This document shows, piece after piece, positions 53,161 to 64,000 of a DNA stretch of 64,000 nt. Within the stretch, counting starts at the first letter, position 1. Every line of letters starts with the position of its first letter. The notes beneath the pieces are model-generated. The model made no database searches. It had not been told where the DNA came from and worked only from the letters and a program-made list of their open reading frames with translations. Origin of the DNA: Moniliella sp. 'wahieum' (Eukaryota > Basidiomycota > Moniliellomycetes > Moniliellales > Moniliellaceae); the NCBI GenBank assembly GCA_003971905.1, contig RSEE01000002.1, positions 496,001 through 560,000 of the forward strand. Direction: 5' to 3'. A program made the position numbers and the translations under genes.

Positions 53161-54000
53161 GTCTGTGGTGGGGTTGGGGATAGGGAGCGTTGGCGGACAG
53201 CAGGAAACGCCATCGGTTCTGTTTGCCCGAGGGCAGCCCGAAGCATGATGCATGATGCATGAATCATTAAACGTTAAATTTTGCACGTCAAGCGCCATGC
53301 GTCCCAGCCCCCCGCCCTAAGCCCTAATCGATAATCAGCGCTCAGCCTGACGCTACGCCTTAGACATTAAGTTTAAGTCAGGCCGCCGCTGACCGGTGAC
53401 CCGTGATTCCGCCCTAAGGCACAAGCGCCATGCCTGGTGCGGCTTCTGCCGCCAGGGTCGTCACTGCATCGCTGAAAAGCTGAGTGGGGCGCAAAGCGGG
53501 TGTTCCGCCGGCTGCCGCACCGCAACAGGGGACCACTGTGTACGGGGTCTGAGCCTGGGGGCGCAGTAGGCAGGCGCAGGCAGGCACAGGCCGGCAGAGG
53601 CAGGCGCAGGCGCGCAGGGGGGCGCAGGCAGGCGTATCGCGGCCTGGCGCGGCGGGGTGAGCGGCTGAGCAGTGTCGCCGCCACGTGGTCTCGGACTTAC
53701 CGACTGCCCCCATGCGCCAGCCGCACACCAGCGCCCTGCTGCCCCTCGCTCTGCCCTGTCCCTGAGGCCTGAGGCTCAGGTCAGCGGGTAGGCCGACCGG
53801 TGACTGGGGACCAGCCGAGGGGCCTTGGATGGGCCATGAAATTGAAATGTGAAAGGCCTTGAACGATATGGATAGGATGATGATCGAAGGCTGTGCGTCA
53901 CGCGTGACAGCGCCACGTGACAGCGTGTCTCCATATAATAAGTTCACTTGACGTTTTCCAGCCAACGTTGAAGCTTGAAGCTTGGAGCCCTTTGATCTTG
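53161..54000. other. GC-rich repeat region upstream of the GATA gene
   Basis: Contains GCATGATGCATGATGCATGA near 53243-53262, a GGCAGGCGCAGGC-type minisatellite at about 53560-53640, CCTGAGGCCTGAGGCTCAGG at 53761-53780, and AACGTTGAAGCTTGAAGCTT near 53965. Open frames across the minisatellite are artefacts of composition. No gene is seen. Confidence 0.55.
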
Positions 54001-57000
54001 ACTTCTATCTTCAGCCTATGACCAACTGGAGCCTGTAATCGAGAGAATCGGCGTATAGCTGCTGTAGCGCCATGACCAAATGGCCGTAATCAGATGGCCC
54101 CTACATTTACTGATTCAAAGGGCGAAAGGGTGCTAATCACGCGCGAGCCCAGAGGTGAACGAAGTATATCGAGTGTAAGCGGGGTCCGTTTTGGAGAAAA
54201 GACAGGAGGAGGAAGTCCTAGGTACGCGTCGCAGAGAATCTGTCTCGGTACGTTATCATCTCAGATCTCACGCCACAACATATCCTGCTCTTATTCTTCG
54301 TGAGCACGCGCTTATTACGCCAGAGGGGAGGAGATGGTTCAGTGTGGGTTTTCGGTATCAGTCGCGTACCAATTAGTCACCAAGGATTTGGGGTCTCAGG
54401 GATGCGATGGATGTCCCTTGCAGAAAGCCTTCCAGCATGAACAAGAAAGGAAGGAGGGAAACTGTGGGGCAAAGCGAGAAAGCAAACACACAAATGTTTA
54501 GGAATCGGGCGCCACCTCCGAACGAGCCCCCGCCCCTTTTTGCCGACGGTAGAACATATTCTTGGAAAGTTGCTCAAGGCGCAATCAATTAGCCTTTTTT
54601 CCTTGATATGACCGAGAGCTGGGCCAAAAATCACAGACTCTCACGATTCACTCCCCTCTTCTTGACTTCACTCCATGCACTTTTCTTTTTATATCTTTCC
54701 CCATTTATATTCGCCTAGCTGCGTTTGTTTTCCTCCTTTCACTTCGCGCTGCCCTCTTTTCAACATGTAACCTCTCACGTTTTCTCTCTAACGGGCTGAC
54801 TTATGTTGGCGATTCTTATACCCTCGCCCTGTCCAGTCTTGCATCGCGTCTCTTTTTGTTCTATACTGCTCACTGGTCTCGACCTCATCATGTCGATACT
54901 GAACTTGGCTTGACGAAGATGATGAAAATAGTCCGTAGGGAAAAATCACGGTCCATAGCGTAGAGATATGGCTAAATCTCGGTTATCAAGCGTGGAGCCG
55001 TCGGTCGACGATGGTTGCAGCGGGAATTAGCAGGAAGGAGCTTGTTTGAACAACCAGAGACAAAACCGGAAATTAAGAAGTAGGCTCTGCATAAGATGGA
55101 TCGGATCGGGGCAAAGAAGGCGAAGGGAGCGCGTAGGCTCTGTGTCGGCGTTGCCTACCTCTCTTTTGGCCTACTTTTCTGCCAGACTTATGCCGCGTAC
55201 TGGGAGGCTCTTGGCCCGCTAGATCAGTATGGGCACTACGGCGTGATTCATATCACTTGGGAGATCTTGTATCCACATCTCGATTGTGTCCCCCTTTCTT
55301 AGAAGGTGCAGGTACCTCCAGTCTGTCCATATTAGTTGTATTCAATCCATCTGCTCCCCTTTCCTCCATCTCTCCGTTTCCTGACAGTTTCCCAGTGTGT
55401 CCGTTGGACAGCAGAGCTGAATGCGATGGTGGTTCAAGATATGAGGTGGGACTAGGCGCAGCAGAGAAAAGATGAAGAGAGATGGATCATGGAGTCGGGC
55501 GTTTAGACTATTCTGGGGCCTCGAACATGATCGAATCCAGATTCAGCGCTCAGCGCGGTCAACTCGGACGACGAGAGAGCCAAAAAGTCTGCATGGCTTA
55601 TAGGGTTATCGGCCCTCGGAGCCCCTGGTAAACACTCTTAGCTCGTGGGAGGGGGAGAGTAAGCGTTTTTTACAGTTATGAGCATGATGTCCAGTGTAAT
55701 AGCCATGCAAAAGGAGATATATATTAACAAAATAAGTCCCCACGATCCATTCGCGCCTTCACCTCTATCCTTCTCGCCAATCCATACAAAACATGCCAAT
55801 CCATCTTTTAGTTGCCTCTTCCTCTGCTCTCCGTCTCTTCGTTCCTCAACTTTTCGCCATTCAGCTCCCGCCCCTATAACCCGTTCACAAAGGTCGAGCT
55901 TTCCCATCTCCACAGTCCACATAGCTTCAGTCCCAGCTTTCAGTCTCAGTTTCAGTCCCATTCCCTTACTATATCCAATCCCAATTCGGATATAGGGTAG
56001 TATCGAACGCGGCTTCAGGCAAAATATGTCACCACTAACCCAAGCTGCCATGTGCCTAAGCTCAGATTGACACCACTGCAAAGCTGTCGACTCCGTTACA
56101 GGCCGAGAGACCTATATTCTTGTTCTATCCCTAGTAGGTTCCACAACATACCAAGCACGAAACTACTGTGAGAGTTGACCCTTCCGACTTGTAAAGGGTT
56201 GCAATTAAAATCCTCCAGGCGTGCCCCCCACGCTGACTCAGACAGGCCCGCCCATGACGTTAATCAAGTCGCTTTTGTTGCTAGATACCTCAATCAGCTT
56301 TCAGTAACCAACTTTGATCTTCCTATTTCCTCTTGACCAGCATCTGTTGCTGTTGAAGTTCAGCAGTTACGTATACGTATAGTAACGTGTCTGAAGCCTT
56401 CGAGGCGAGTAGGGTCGGATGGATAGAGGCAGTGGGTTATAGGTGGTGGAAAAACACTGCCGGAGCTAAGAGGCTGAATGGCAGGAGGGCTGTCAACGTG
56501 GCTGGAAAGGAACCCGCGCGATAAGCTGGTACGGGGAATCGGCGCGAAGGCTCTACGATTAGGCGGATGGAAAGCTGGAGGACGAGAGGTTGGGAGACGA
56601 GGAGGCAGCAAGTTCAGACGACGTTGCCTGTACAGGGAAGAACGTGCAGGAGTTGGACAGGAAATGCGGGAAAGGACAAGATTGGAAGATGCATGGGGAA
56701 CAGGATCACAGCCAACCAGAGGTGGGTCACAGGCGGGCGCCATCAGGGAGACCCCATCGGGGCGGGTGAAGGGGTACAATCTTTGGAGGTCCTTGTTGCA
56801 TCGGTGGTTCGTGCTTTGGCCAATGTCCCTTCAGTTTCTCCTCAGTCCTATAGGAGTTCCGTTCTTGTTTTTGTCTCCTGTTTTTCGTTGTTCCGCCCTG
56901 GTGGCGACCCGCTGCTTGATGTTCCTCTGTAGGCGTTGCTGGTTGGCTTAGACCACCACCACCACCACTAGTGCGATTGCATCACCCTCGAGGACCATCT

Positions 57001-57429
57001 GGACTCCAGGTCTCATCAGTCCTAAGGTCGACTCAGTAGTTACTCGCTTGGGGGGATTGGTGGGTCAGAGCGGGTCTAGGGACAAGGAGAGGCCTCTCGG
57101 CGTATAGAAGAGGCCCAGCTGCAAGTGTGGCAGGCTGCGTAGCACAGGGTTGCCTGTTTTTTTTATTAGTCACTGTTCCCTGTACATAACCACCCTCTCC
57201 CCGATCTGGTGTGCCACCAATATGACAAACATACGACTTTTGGGTGTCATATCAAAAGGAGCATATACTCAGCATTTTGATGTCAGAGATAGCATCCTGA
57301 GAGAGTTCAACAATCTCCCTCTGGAGACGCGAATTGAAGAGCGATCCCTGTATGGGATAGAACGATGCAGGTTATTTTGTCACTAGAGGACCAGGACCAC
57401 CGGCCTACTGCCCAGTCTGCGTACTCCTG
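54001..57429. other. gene-poor stretch
   Basis: Base composition is more AT-rich than to the left. Open frames (for example plus 55678-55995, plus 56478-56951, minus 55638-56081) show no motifs and have many alternative overlapping frames. I cannot support a gene, transposon remnant or RNA gene here. Confidence 0.45.
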
Positions 57430-58002
57430 ATGCTTTTACCGTGCATCTTTATTGCCCCAGCCATCCTCCGTGTTTTGCACAGCGGATCACGAAAAGACAT
57501 CATTTATGTTTATGATATAAAATACCTTCAAAAACGTCAGAGGAGTAATTTGCGGGGGGGAGCTAATTCTATCAGCGCGCTGCAGGTCAGTGACGTCGTC
57601 GATGTCACCACCCTGAACGTCAGATATGTCCTCGATGTCATCCCCCTGCAGGTCAGTTATGTCCTCGATGTTCCCCTTGAACGTCACATATGTCGCCGAC
57701 GTCACCCCCTTGAAGTCAGAAACGTCATTGACGTGCCCATGGGCGACGTATCTGACGAATATGATCCTCCTATGCTAGTTTTCCCTGGGTTACTATTGGT
57801 ATTACATTTATACTCAGTGGTTGCGAACACCCCCGGCTATCTTTCCCCCCTGGCCCACCGTTCCATAGGGTTCTTTCCCCACTGCTCATCCCCGATGTCC
57901 ACCGGTCCATCGTCAACAGAGACTCCATCAAAGCGTGGGGGAAACGTCCAAAGCAGGGAGATGGTAGGGCTAGGTGGATTTATAACCCATGCGTGGTGCT
58001 GA
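57430..58002 (+). CDS. doubtful frame carrying a 33-base tandem repeat
   Basis: A 190-codon frame that owes its length to a tandem repeat. The frame starts with a hydrophobic MLLPCIFIAPAILRVL and has a second hydrophobic segment, MLVFPGLLLVLHLYSVV. Between them the repeat codes for LQVSDVVDVTTLNVRYVLDV-like units. The opposite strand is equally open and codes for an acidic repeat. There is no homology I recognise and no evidence for expression. Listed because it is the longest open frame between 54 and 63 kb. Confidence 0.2.
   Translation: MLLPCIFIAPAILRVLHSGSRKDIIYVYDIKYLQKRQRSNLRGGANSISALQVSDVVDVTTLNVRYVLDVIPLQVSYVLDVPLERHICRRRHPLEVRNVIDVPMGDVSDEYDPPMLVFPGLLLVLHLYSVVANTPGYLSPLAHRSIGFFPHCSSPMSTGPSSTETPSKRGGNVQSREMVGLGGFITHAWC
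57580..57740. repeat. 33-base minisatellite, about five copies
   Basis: Units of the type CCTGAACGTCAGATATGTCC + TCGATGTCATCC repeat five times with about 20-30% divergence. The period of 33 keeps frame. On the minus strand it codes for an 11-residue acidic unit (GNIEDITDLQG, DDIEDISDVQG, GDIDDVTDLQR). Confidence 0.8.
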
Positions 58003-61000
58003 AGCGAGTCGCTGGGCTACACGTGCTATTAGGTCAGAACTTGGCATCCAGCTCTCTGTTTTATTAAAAGGGGGATAGTGTCCAATGGAAGTAAAAGGTT
58101 AGATGACATCAGGCATTTACTTTGGAAACCATGTCCATTACCAACAATGCGGATAGCGGGGGAAAGCAAAGATACGTAGCAATCAACTACACAGCGCAAT
58201 TATTATAATCTTGTTGCGGCGGCGGGGAATTGATCACTCCTGAACTTGCTTGTCTACAGACGAGTTGCCATGGAAATGATGTGTGCCTAAAATCTAGGGA
58301 ACGCCATTCCTCAAGGGAATGGGAAAAGTGACAGAGCAAGGGATGATCCTACCAAGAGAGGCGCAACGCTTTGAACATACGATCCGCTACAGGAGAGTCC
58401 TGACAATAGGTAATCGGCCATGGAGTTGCAGGTTTGTGAATTTTGGTAGTAAAATAGGTTGCTCGGGGATATTTGGGAAATGGCATCACAGAGAATGAGA
58501 CAGGATCACTGCTCTCAAATGGAGGAATGTGTCGAACTAATCATGATGCTTCCGAAATAAAGACTTGGTAGTTCCGGACCCTGAACGGGTTACGGAGAAA
58601 ACTCCAAATAATTCTGCTGTTCAGAGAGGCTAATCTACCAGAACATCAATCTGAAATCTATGCACTTACGAAATGACCCACTGAGCTGTATCCATTTGGC
58701 CCAGCCTTTGATCATGTCATCATGTTGACATGTATAGCTTGCGGATCGCCCCTTCTCATTTTCCTTGGTCGACCCACAGAGCCGTATTCGCTTACATTAA
58801 TTGTTAACAGAAAATACTGTTCCCATCACCTCGGATAGAAACTTAATCAACATAAGTATTTCATTACGGCAGGATAATTGACGTAGCTAAGATACACTAT
58901 GGGTACAGTCGTACCCTAGGGAAGGTACCACGCGGGCGTGTATCAGTAGTACTCACCTGCATCCCTAGGTTCCATTTGAATTGTTGCCGCTACCGAGTCA
59001 TCAGCAGAGTATAACTTGTGGACATGGAGCCAAAGCTCGGTGAGCCTCACTCTTAATACCCGAATAATTCTGGCATGTGATTGCGGTCCTTGTACACGAA
59101 TAGGCCACTGCTGTATACTCTCCACGTTCCATATTCCCCCCTATATGGGCTTTGCCATTGTGTCGTCAATTTGCCTTGCAAACTGTTGTATGAAGTGAGA
59201 TACGAAGTGAGATCTCAAAAGAAAGATACCTTTGACATCGAGGGATTCATCGGCATGGAGCTGCAGAGTTATTTGTGAAGCACGAGCACCGCCCGACAAG
59301 AACTGCTGTTATACTTACGGTGAACACCGAGCAGATCTGGAGAAATACATTTCGGATGTGGTTCATAGAAGACTGGGTCTGAAGGAGTCGTCGTCCCAAC
59401 CCATGGCTTTTTTGCCAAGACGTATTCATGTTGCGACGATTTAATGTTCAGCAAATGTATGCCTCGGAAAGTGTAATAACTCGCATTAACCCGTGATTAC
59501 TCGCCACTCTACGTCCCGGTCCATGAGGTGACTCAATTCAGGATCAGGATGAGAACGGAACGGTATCCTCAACAACTCCAAGTATAATCAAAGATCGTAA
59601 CGAGGCATACATATATTGATTTGATGCAGCAGTGAGGTCATATGGCCGGTAGCCTACAGAAAACACTCGGAAGCAGCTAGCCAGCCTAGGCGAAAATAGT
59701 GAGACACTTGAATGCCCATCAGACATGGCGGATTGTATGTGTGCAAGGGAATGCTTTTTTTCTCGTTAGCAACCGAGTCCTCTTACCACAATATCAAGAC
59801 AGGTTGGAAGGCAAAGGGACAAAACGAGTCTTCATGGTCGTCGGGATGTAAGGGCCGGGAAGTCCTTCGGACTGGCTCCCAATGTGCCCCGAATTACATA
59901 TCGATAACAAGGGCAGTCAGTATAACTGCGGTTCATCCGAAACATAAGATTGGACAATCGATCCTAAGCTGATCAAACTAACAAATGAATGCAATCATGG
60001 ACAACCATCCACCACAAGCAAATGCCTCTGAGTGCAGCGCACACTGTAGGGAGTCAGATTCCAGCTGCTATGGTCACTTCTGATGTGGGGAGAAAGAACT
60101 GGGCAAAAGTTATCTCCTTTTATAGGCAGCAAAATGATTGGTCACCTCAGCGTCTGCCGGGAAATACAGGACAAATCGTCGAGGAGAGACAGCAATCTAT
60201 GTGCTGATTGCTGTTGATGCCCTAACCCCAGCAGCATTAAATACACCATGACAGATTTGAACGCAAAATTTTCCCTGCTCCCGAAATGGCTCTTTCACTT
60301 GCACCCCCAACCACCTGAAAGAAGACGGCGTGAGAGAATGAGAAGATCCTTGGCTCGCATCCAACGACTGACAGAAGAACGAGAACCTATGGGTGCTATG
60401 CCCTACAAAGGCCAACAGGAAAGGGAGAACGTGCTAAACACCCACAGTACGACACTCAGAGACGTGATTCTAGGTGGTGCAGGCAGTGGCTTGGTGCCGA
60501 CACCATGCCAAACGACCGAAAGAAAACGACTATGATTGCAGTTTCTTCCACGTTTTGGAAGGAGAGATGTATGTACGGGTAGGCACATACTCTTTCGTCA
60601 TGAAGGCAAACTATTTCTTTGGGCGGGAAGACACGCCGATTGGAGAGGGGCATGATGTCACCAAAACGGGGTAGCGAGCGCTTGCTCCGCCCGCAAATGG
60701 AGCTCACTCCTAACCCCAATTTAATTCGTAGAATTCGTACAGAGGTTGTACCTTACCGGATGATGGCCACACCGACCGGCCATCCTTAGTATACCACTAC
60801 TGCAAGCATATCATTGATGGCGATGTTATTGCCTGTGGCCCGTTTGTCTTTCACGTCTTCACGCCGCGTTTTGATTTGGGGACTCCCGGAGTTCTAAGTA
60901 CATCTTAGCTGTTCCCTGAAATGATAGTGCGAGAGCTGTTTCCTCTTTCAGTGGCCTCTCCCTAACCCCTCGCGCCACCCCTTGCGGACTCCAAACCTGG

Positions 61001-63176
61001 AGATTACCGGATATCACGGCTGTTTTGAGTTCGCGTGCATTCACGGTGGTAAAGGGTATAGGAGGCCGGTCCAGGGCGCCTTCGAGTGCAATTCTATAGT
61101 TAAAGCAATCCAGAGAGAGACAAGGTAGTACACGGAAGCGTCTCGCCAGCATTACGTGCACTGTGAGGGCACACGCATAGTCACCCAGATGAATACTGAT
61201 AAACTTCTGGTGACATCGGGGAACACTGGGAGCATTCCACCTGGATGCGTTTACACCCACAATTATCCACCTGCAAAAGGATTCTTCAAGCGTCAAAAGC
61301 GTTCAGAACATGGAGTTCAGGATTTTGAGGTGGCCGAGCATACTAGTAGTAGGGCATTTTCTGCGTGAGCTCGTGCCTTGCTCCCCCTCCACAACCAGTT
61401 GGGTTCCCTGTCAGCAGGCAATTTGATACGATGTTTAAAGTATTGCAGAGTGGGACAGATGGGTAACAGAAGATGGAGATGAGGGAATGGGTGAGGATCA
61501 AATCAGGGTCCAGCCAACCTGGTGACTATGTGTGGTAGGTGGGTCTGATCCCGACAACGGCAGACGCATTTCCAGAATTGTGGGGTGTTTGGACAGCAAA
61601 TGGATCAAGTGAGATGAAGAGATGGACCCCGCTCCAGGAGACGGCGATGGGGGAAGGTAAGCAGATGTGGATTGCATTCATCTATAGACGGACAGGGGAT
61701 ATATGTACCTCCTCAGGAAGGGGGCACAATCGAGAGGTAGACACAGGACTATCTCCCAACTGATAGGAATCACGCCGTAGTGCCCATACGGGCCTAGTGT
61801 GCCAAGGGCCCCTAGCACACAGCGTGAGTCTGACATCCTCTTTGACTACTACACCAGATCGCATAGACGGCTGCGGACCAGTATACATGCGAATAATCAT
61901 ATCGTCATCTGGTCGCATATGTCCACAAAAGTTTCTGGGGCTCATAGAGCCCCCCTCACTCGCCCAGCGAGCCCCGTACGGTGATGCGCTAGCTGTAAAC
62001 TAGCTGCCGCTGGCTAGCATTACCCCACCAATGTGACCTATAGTTCACTCTGAGTCTACTAGTATGCCACCCTTGCTCAAGCCATGCATCATGCACCCCG
62101 CCCATTTCTCCTCTACGCTTGCCGCCGAGGTGTTCGACGACTTCGGCACCTCTCGTAACACTAAGAAAATCCAAGACTGTTGGCTCGCGTTTGATTTGAT
62201 CTATATGCCCCTCAAAGTCCAAGATCATAGACGCCGCTGACGCACTGCAAGCCCATAATCCTGTCAGCGCCGCCACAAAGTGGCCTTTGTGTGGTGGACC
62301 ATGAGTGGCAGGATCGAGTTTGATTTCACCTCCCTATGGCTTCGCTCCCTTGAGATTTGCAGTGGCGGGAACCTTCATATGACTGGCAATGATCCAGTCG
62401 CGGCGTACCCAACTGTGTGCACCAATAATATATTATTGCTCAACAATAAGAGCATTGGAGAGCGAGGTACTTTGCTGGGGTAGTAGAGACGGCATACTAG
62501 GGAGAAGTAAGCCACACGGACGAGGTTAGGATCAGACTATAACTCCAGCAGAGGCAGCATGACTGGTGTGTGTTGGTCTTTTAAGTCAAAAATAGGAAGA
62601 GAAACAGGGTATAAAAGTGATGAGAAACCAAGAGGGGGGCGCGATCCTGGCTGCGTGCAGCCCCATCTCACAACCGGACGAATGCATGTCCGCTATAGGT
62701 TTGGTGAAGAGCAGGGGTGTGGGGGAGAGAAAGAGAGGGGGGGGTTGGTAACAAAACACACACTGATTGTGCTTGAGCAATTTTTGCCCTTCCCTCTCTC
62801 ATCCAGGAGCATCTAACACATGTCATGGCCTTTTTGTGGCAAAAAAAAGACTCCTTTTAAACCGTCGTTTCAGTCAAATATGATCGTTAGCGAAAGCTTA
62901 GTAGTATGTGCGCTGCCATTGTACTGCTGGTCGAAACGATCAAAGTGTTCTCGACTGATCATATGCAGCACAGATAGGGTATTCTATCAATATCTTGTAA
63001 TTAGAGGAAGGGGCAACTAACCTCTCTTTTCTCTTGAGAGTACGGTTAACGGTTACAATATTATTTAGTCTACCAATCCTACTATGTCTACCCATCCTTC
63101 TTATCACCTGCATCAACCTCCCATTCCACTCTCTCAACAGATCTCAACCCCTCTGATTCAACACAATAAAGTAGCA
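58003..63176. other. AT-richer gene-poor stretch
   Basis: No supported gene in about 5 kb. Candidate fragments looked at: minus 61989-62276 (hydrophobic start but no family), plus 60248-60535 (basic, charged), and plus 60474-60674 with FFHVLEGEMYVRVG, which has a cupin-like ring but no second strand block. GCTAGC-centred inverted words occur near 61987-62019. It may be decayed repeat DNA or simply a long intergenic region. Confidence 0.4.
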
Positions 63177-64000
63177 TCACGAGAGAGTGCTTCGACCGAA
63201 GGTAGGTGGAATGCGGAGAACCTTGCCTCTGGCATCAAGGGATTGAGCCACCGGATCCGGGTCAAGAGAAAGCATGCTCGATAAAGCAAAGTCCCAAATC
63301 CGGAGGACAAAGGAACTTCCAACTGTGGTCGTGAGGGCGCGTGTGGGGTCGCGAGAGGCATCCGCCAGTGCAGCAGCGGCTCGTGGGCTTCCGGGTGTAC
63401 CCAAAGGACTGATGCCGCTCCGACCTGGCAAAAAGTAACTGCCCCCTCGGTCATATAGGGGGGTACTGAACCGACTCCGCGAACTGAAATGGAGAAGCAC
63501 ATAAGCGCAGCTCGGGGTCAGCGCGACTGCCACGGGCAAGGTCAGCCCGTTCCGAAGCAGAATGAGAAGCATGCGCGCGGTATTGGCGCGGTATACTTCC
63601 ACCTTGGTCTGGGGATCATTGGGATCAAAACTACGCTTGATTCCTGAACGAGAGACGCGAGGCGAGCGCGGGGAGGCAGGCATATCCGTGACCTGGGCTG
63701 CTCCCATCATGTCGGTGATGGACTCGATACTGTCTTCGTCCGGCACCTCCGAAAGGGCCCCGAGAGAAGCAGGGCTTGCCCTGCCCTTGCCCTTGTCCTT
63801 GCCTTTGTCTGTTCATCCTCATAAAACATCGCAGTGTCACCATAGACCTTTTCCGGGTGGAGGATGGGGTCAAACTGAGCAACTAACGCAGGTGCTCGGG
63901 CAGCAGCTAGGTCCGTCACGTGAATCAAGTCTAGGCGGTTTTCTCCTTGAGTAGATGCCAGGGCGGCAGCGGTGAAGTTGATGAGAAAAGGGGGGTGAGA
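63177..64000 (-). CDS. unrecognised protein, partial, runs off the right edge
   Basis: From the right edge the minus strand reads FLINFTAAALASTQGENRLD, LIHVTDLAAARAPALVAQFD and ILHPEKVYGDTAMFYEDEQT. After a frame change near 63800 (in a degenerate CCTTGCCCTTGT tract) it continues with VPDEDSIESITDMMGAAQVT, SRSGIKRSFDPNDPQTKVEV and YRANTARMLLILLRNGLTLP, then SFVLRIWDFALSSMLSLDPD, and stops at 63177. The composition is protein-like throughout. The N-terminal part lies outside the window. One hydrophobic segment (LTLPVAVALTPSCAYVLLHF) may be a membrane or buried helix. I do not recognise the family. Confidence 0.5.

Noticed and set aside
52745-53248. 167-codon plus-strand frame
   Set aside because: Antisense to the N-terminal part of the GATA gene and low-complexity; the finger on the minus strand decides the coding strand.
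53373-53965. Cys/Ala/Pro-rich minus-strand frames
   Set aside because: They are translations of the GGCAGGCGCAGGC minisatellite and its flanks.

Overview
This window is nuclear DNA from a filamentous or yeast-like fungus, most likely a basidiomycete. The grounds are: short GT..AG introns (about 47 to 106 bases, often with a CTAAC/CTGAC branch point) in nearly every gene; an exon-junction Y14 protein; a Pom1-class DYRK kinase with a huge disordered N-terminus; an Ert1/AcuK zinc-cluster regulator; and a young Ty1/Copia retrotransposon. The exact lineage cannot be fixed by eye.

Layout. 1.4-2.3 kb holds a poorly recognised protein, faintly like a lipid kinase. 4.8-6.7 kb holds one or two disordered proteins. 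7.4-9.3 kb is the Ert1-like gluconeogenesis regulator. 11.1-12.9 kb is a Dal5-type anion permease, followed by a PrpF-family isomerase (13.3-14.7 kb), a small gene and an orphan S53 protease pro-domain, both on the minus strand. 16.5-18.8 kb is tRNA dimethylallyltransferase. 19.5-22 kb (minus) is a Ser/Pro-rich coiled-coil protein. 25.6-27.9 kb is a ferric reductase. 28.9-30.6 kb is a LEA-2-like membrane protein and 31.8-32.3 kb (minus) a small secreted, probably GPI-anchored protein. 33.7-39.0 kb is a complete Copia element in minus orientation, with nearly identical LTRs and a 5-base target duplication. Y14 (40.1-40.9 kb) and the DYRK kinase (41.5-48.7 kb) follow, then a quinone oxidoreductase (minus) and a GATA factor (minus). 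From about 54 to 63 kb the DNA looks more AT-rich and I find no convincing gene. A partial unknown gene runs off the right edge.

Working together. The regulator of non-fermentable carbon use, the anion permease and the PrpF isomerase form a plausible organic-acid neighbourhood (inference). The other genes are housekeeping: tRNA modification, exon junction, polarity kinase, iron reduction and redox.

Two general features stand out. First, almost every conserved gene needs single-base length corrections, often in homopolymers, while splice sites and motifs are intact. This looks more like assembly error than gene decay. Second, the intergenic spaces carry recurrent short palindromic or tandem words (AGGCCTGAGG, AACGTTGA, TGATGCA, CATGTGACA).
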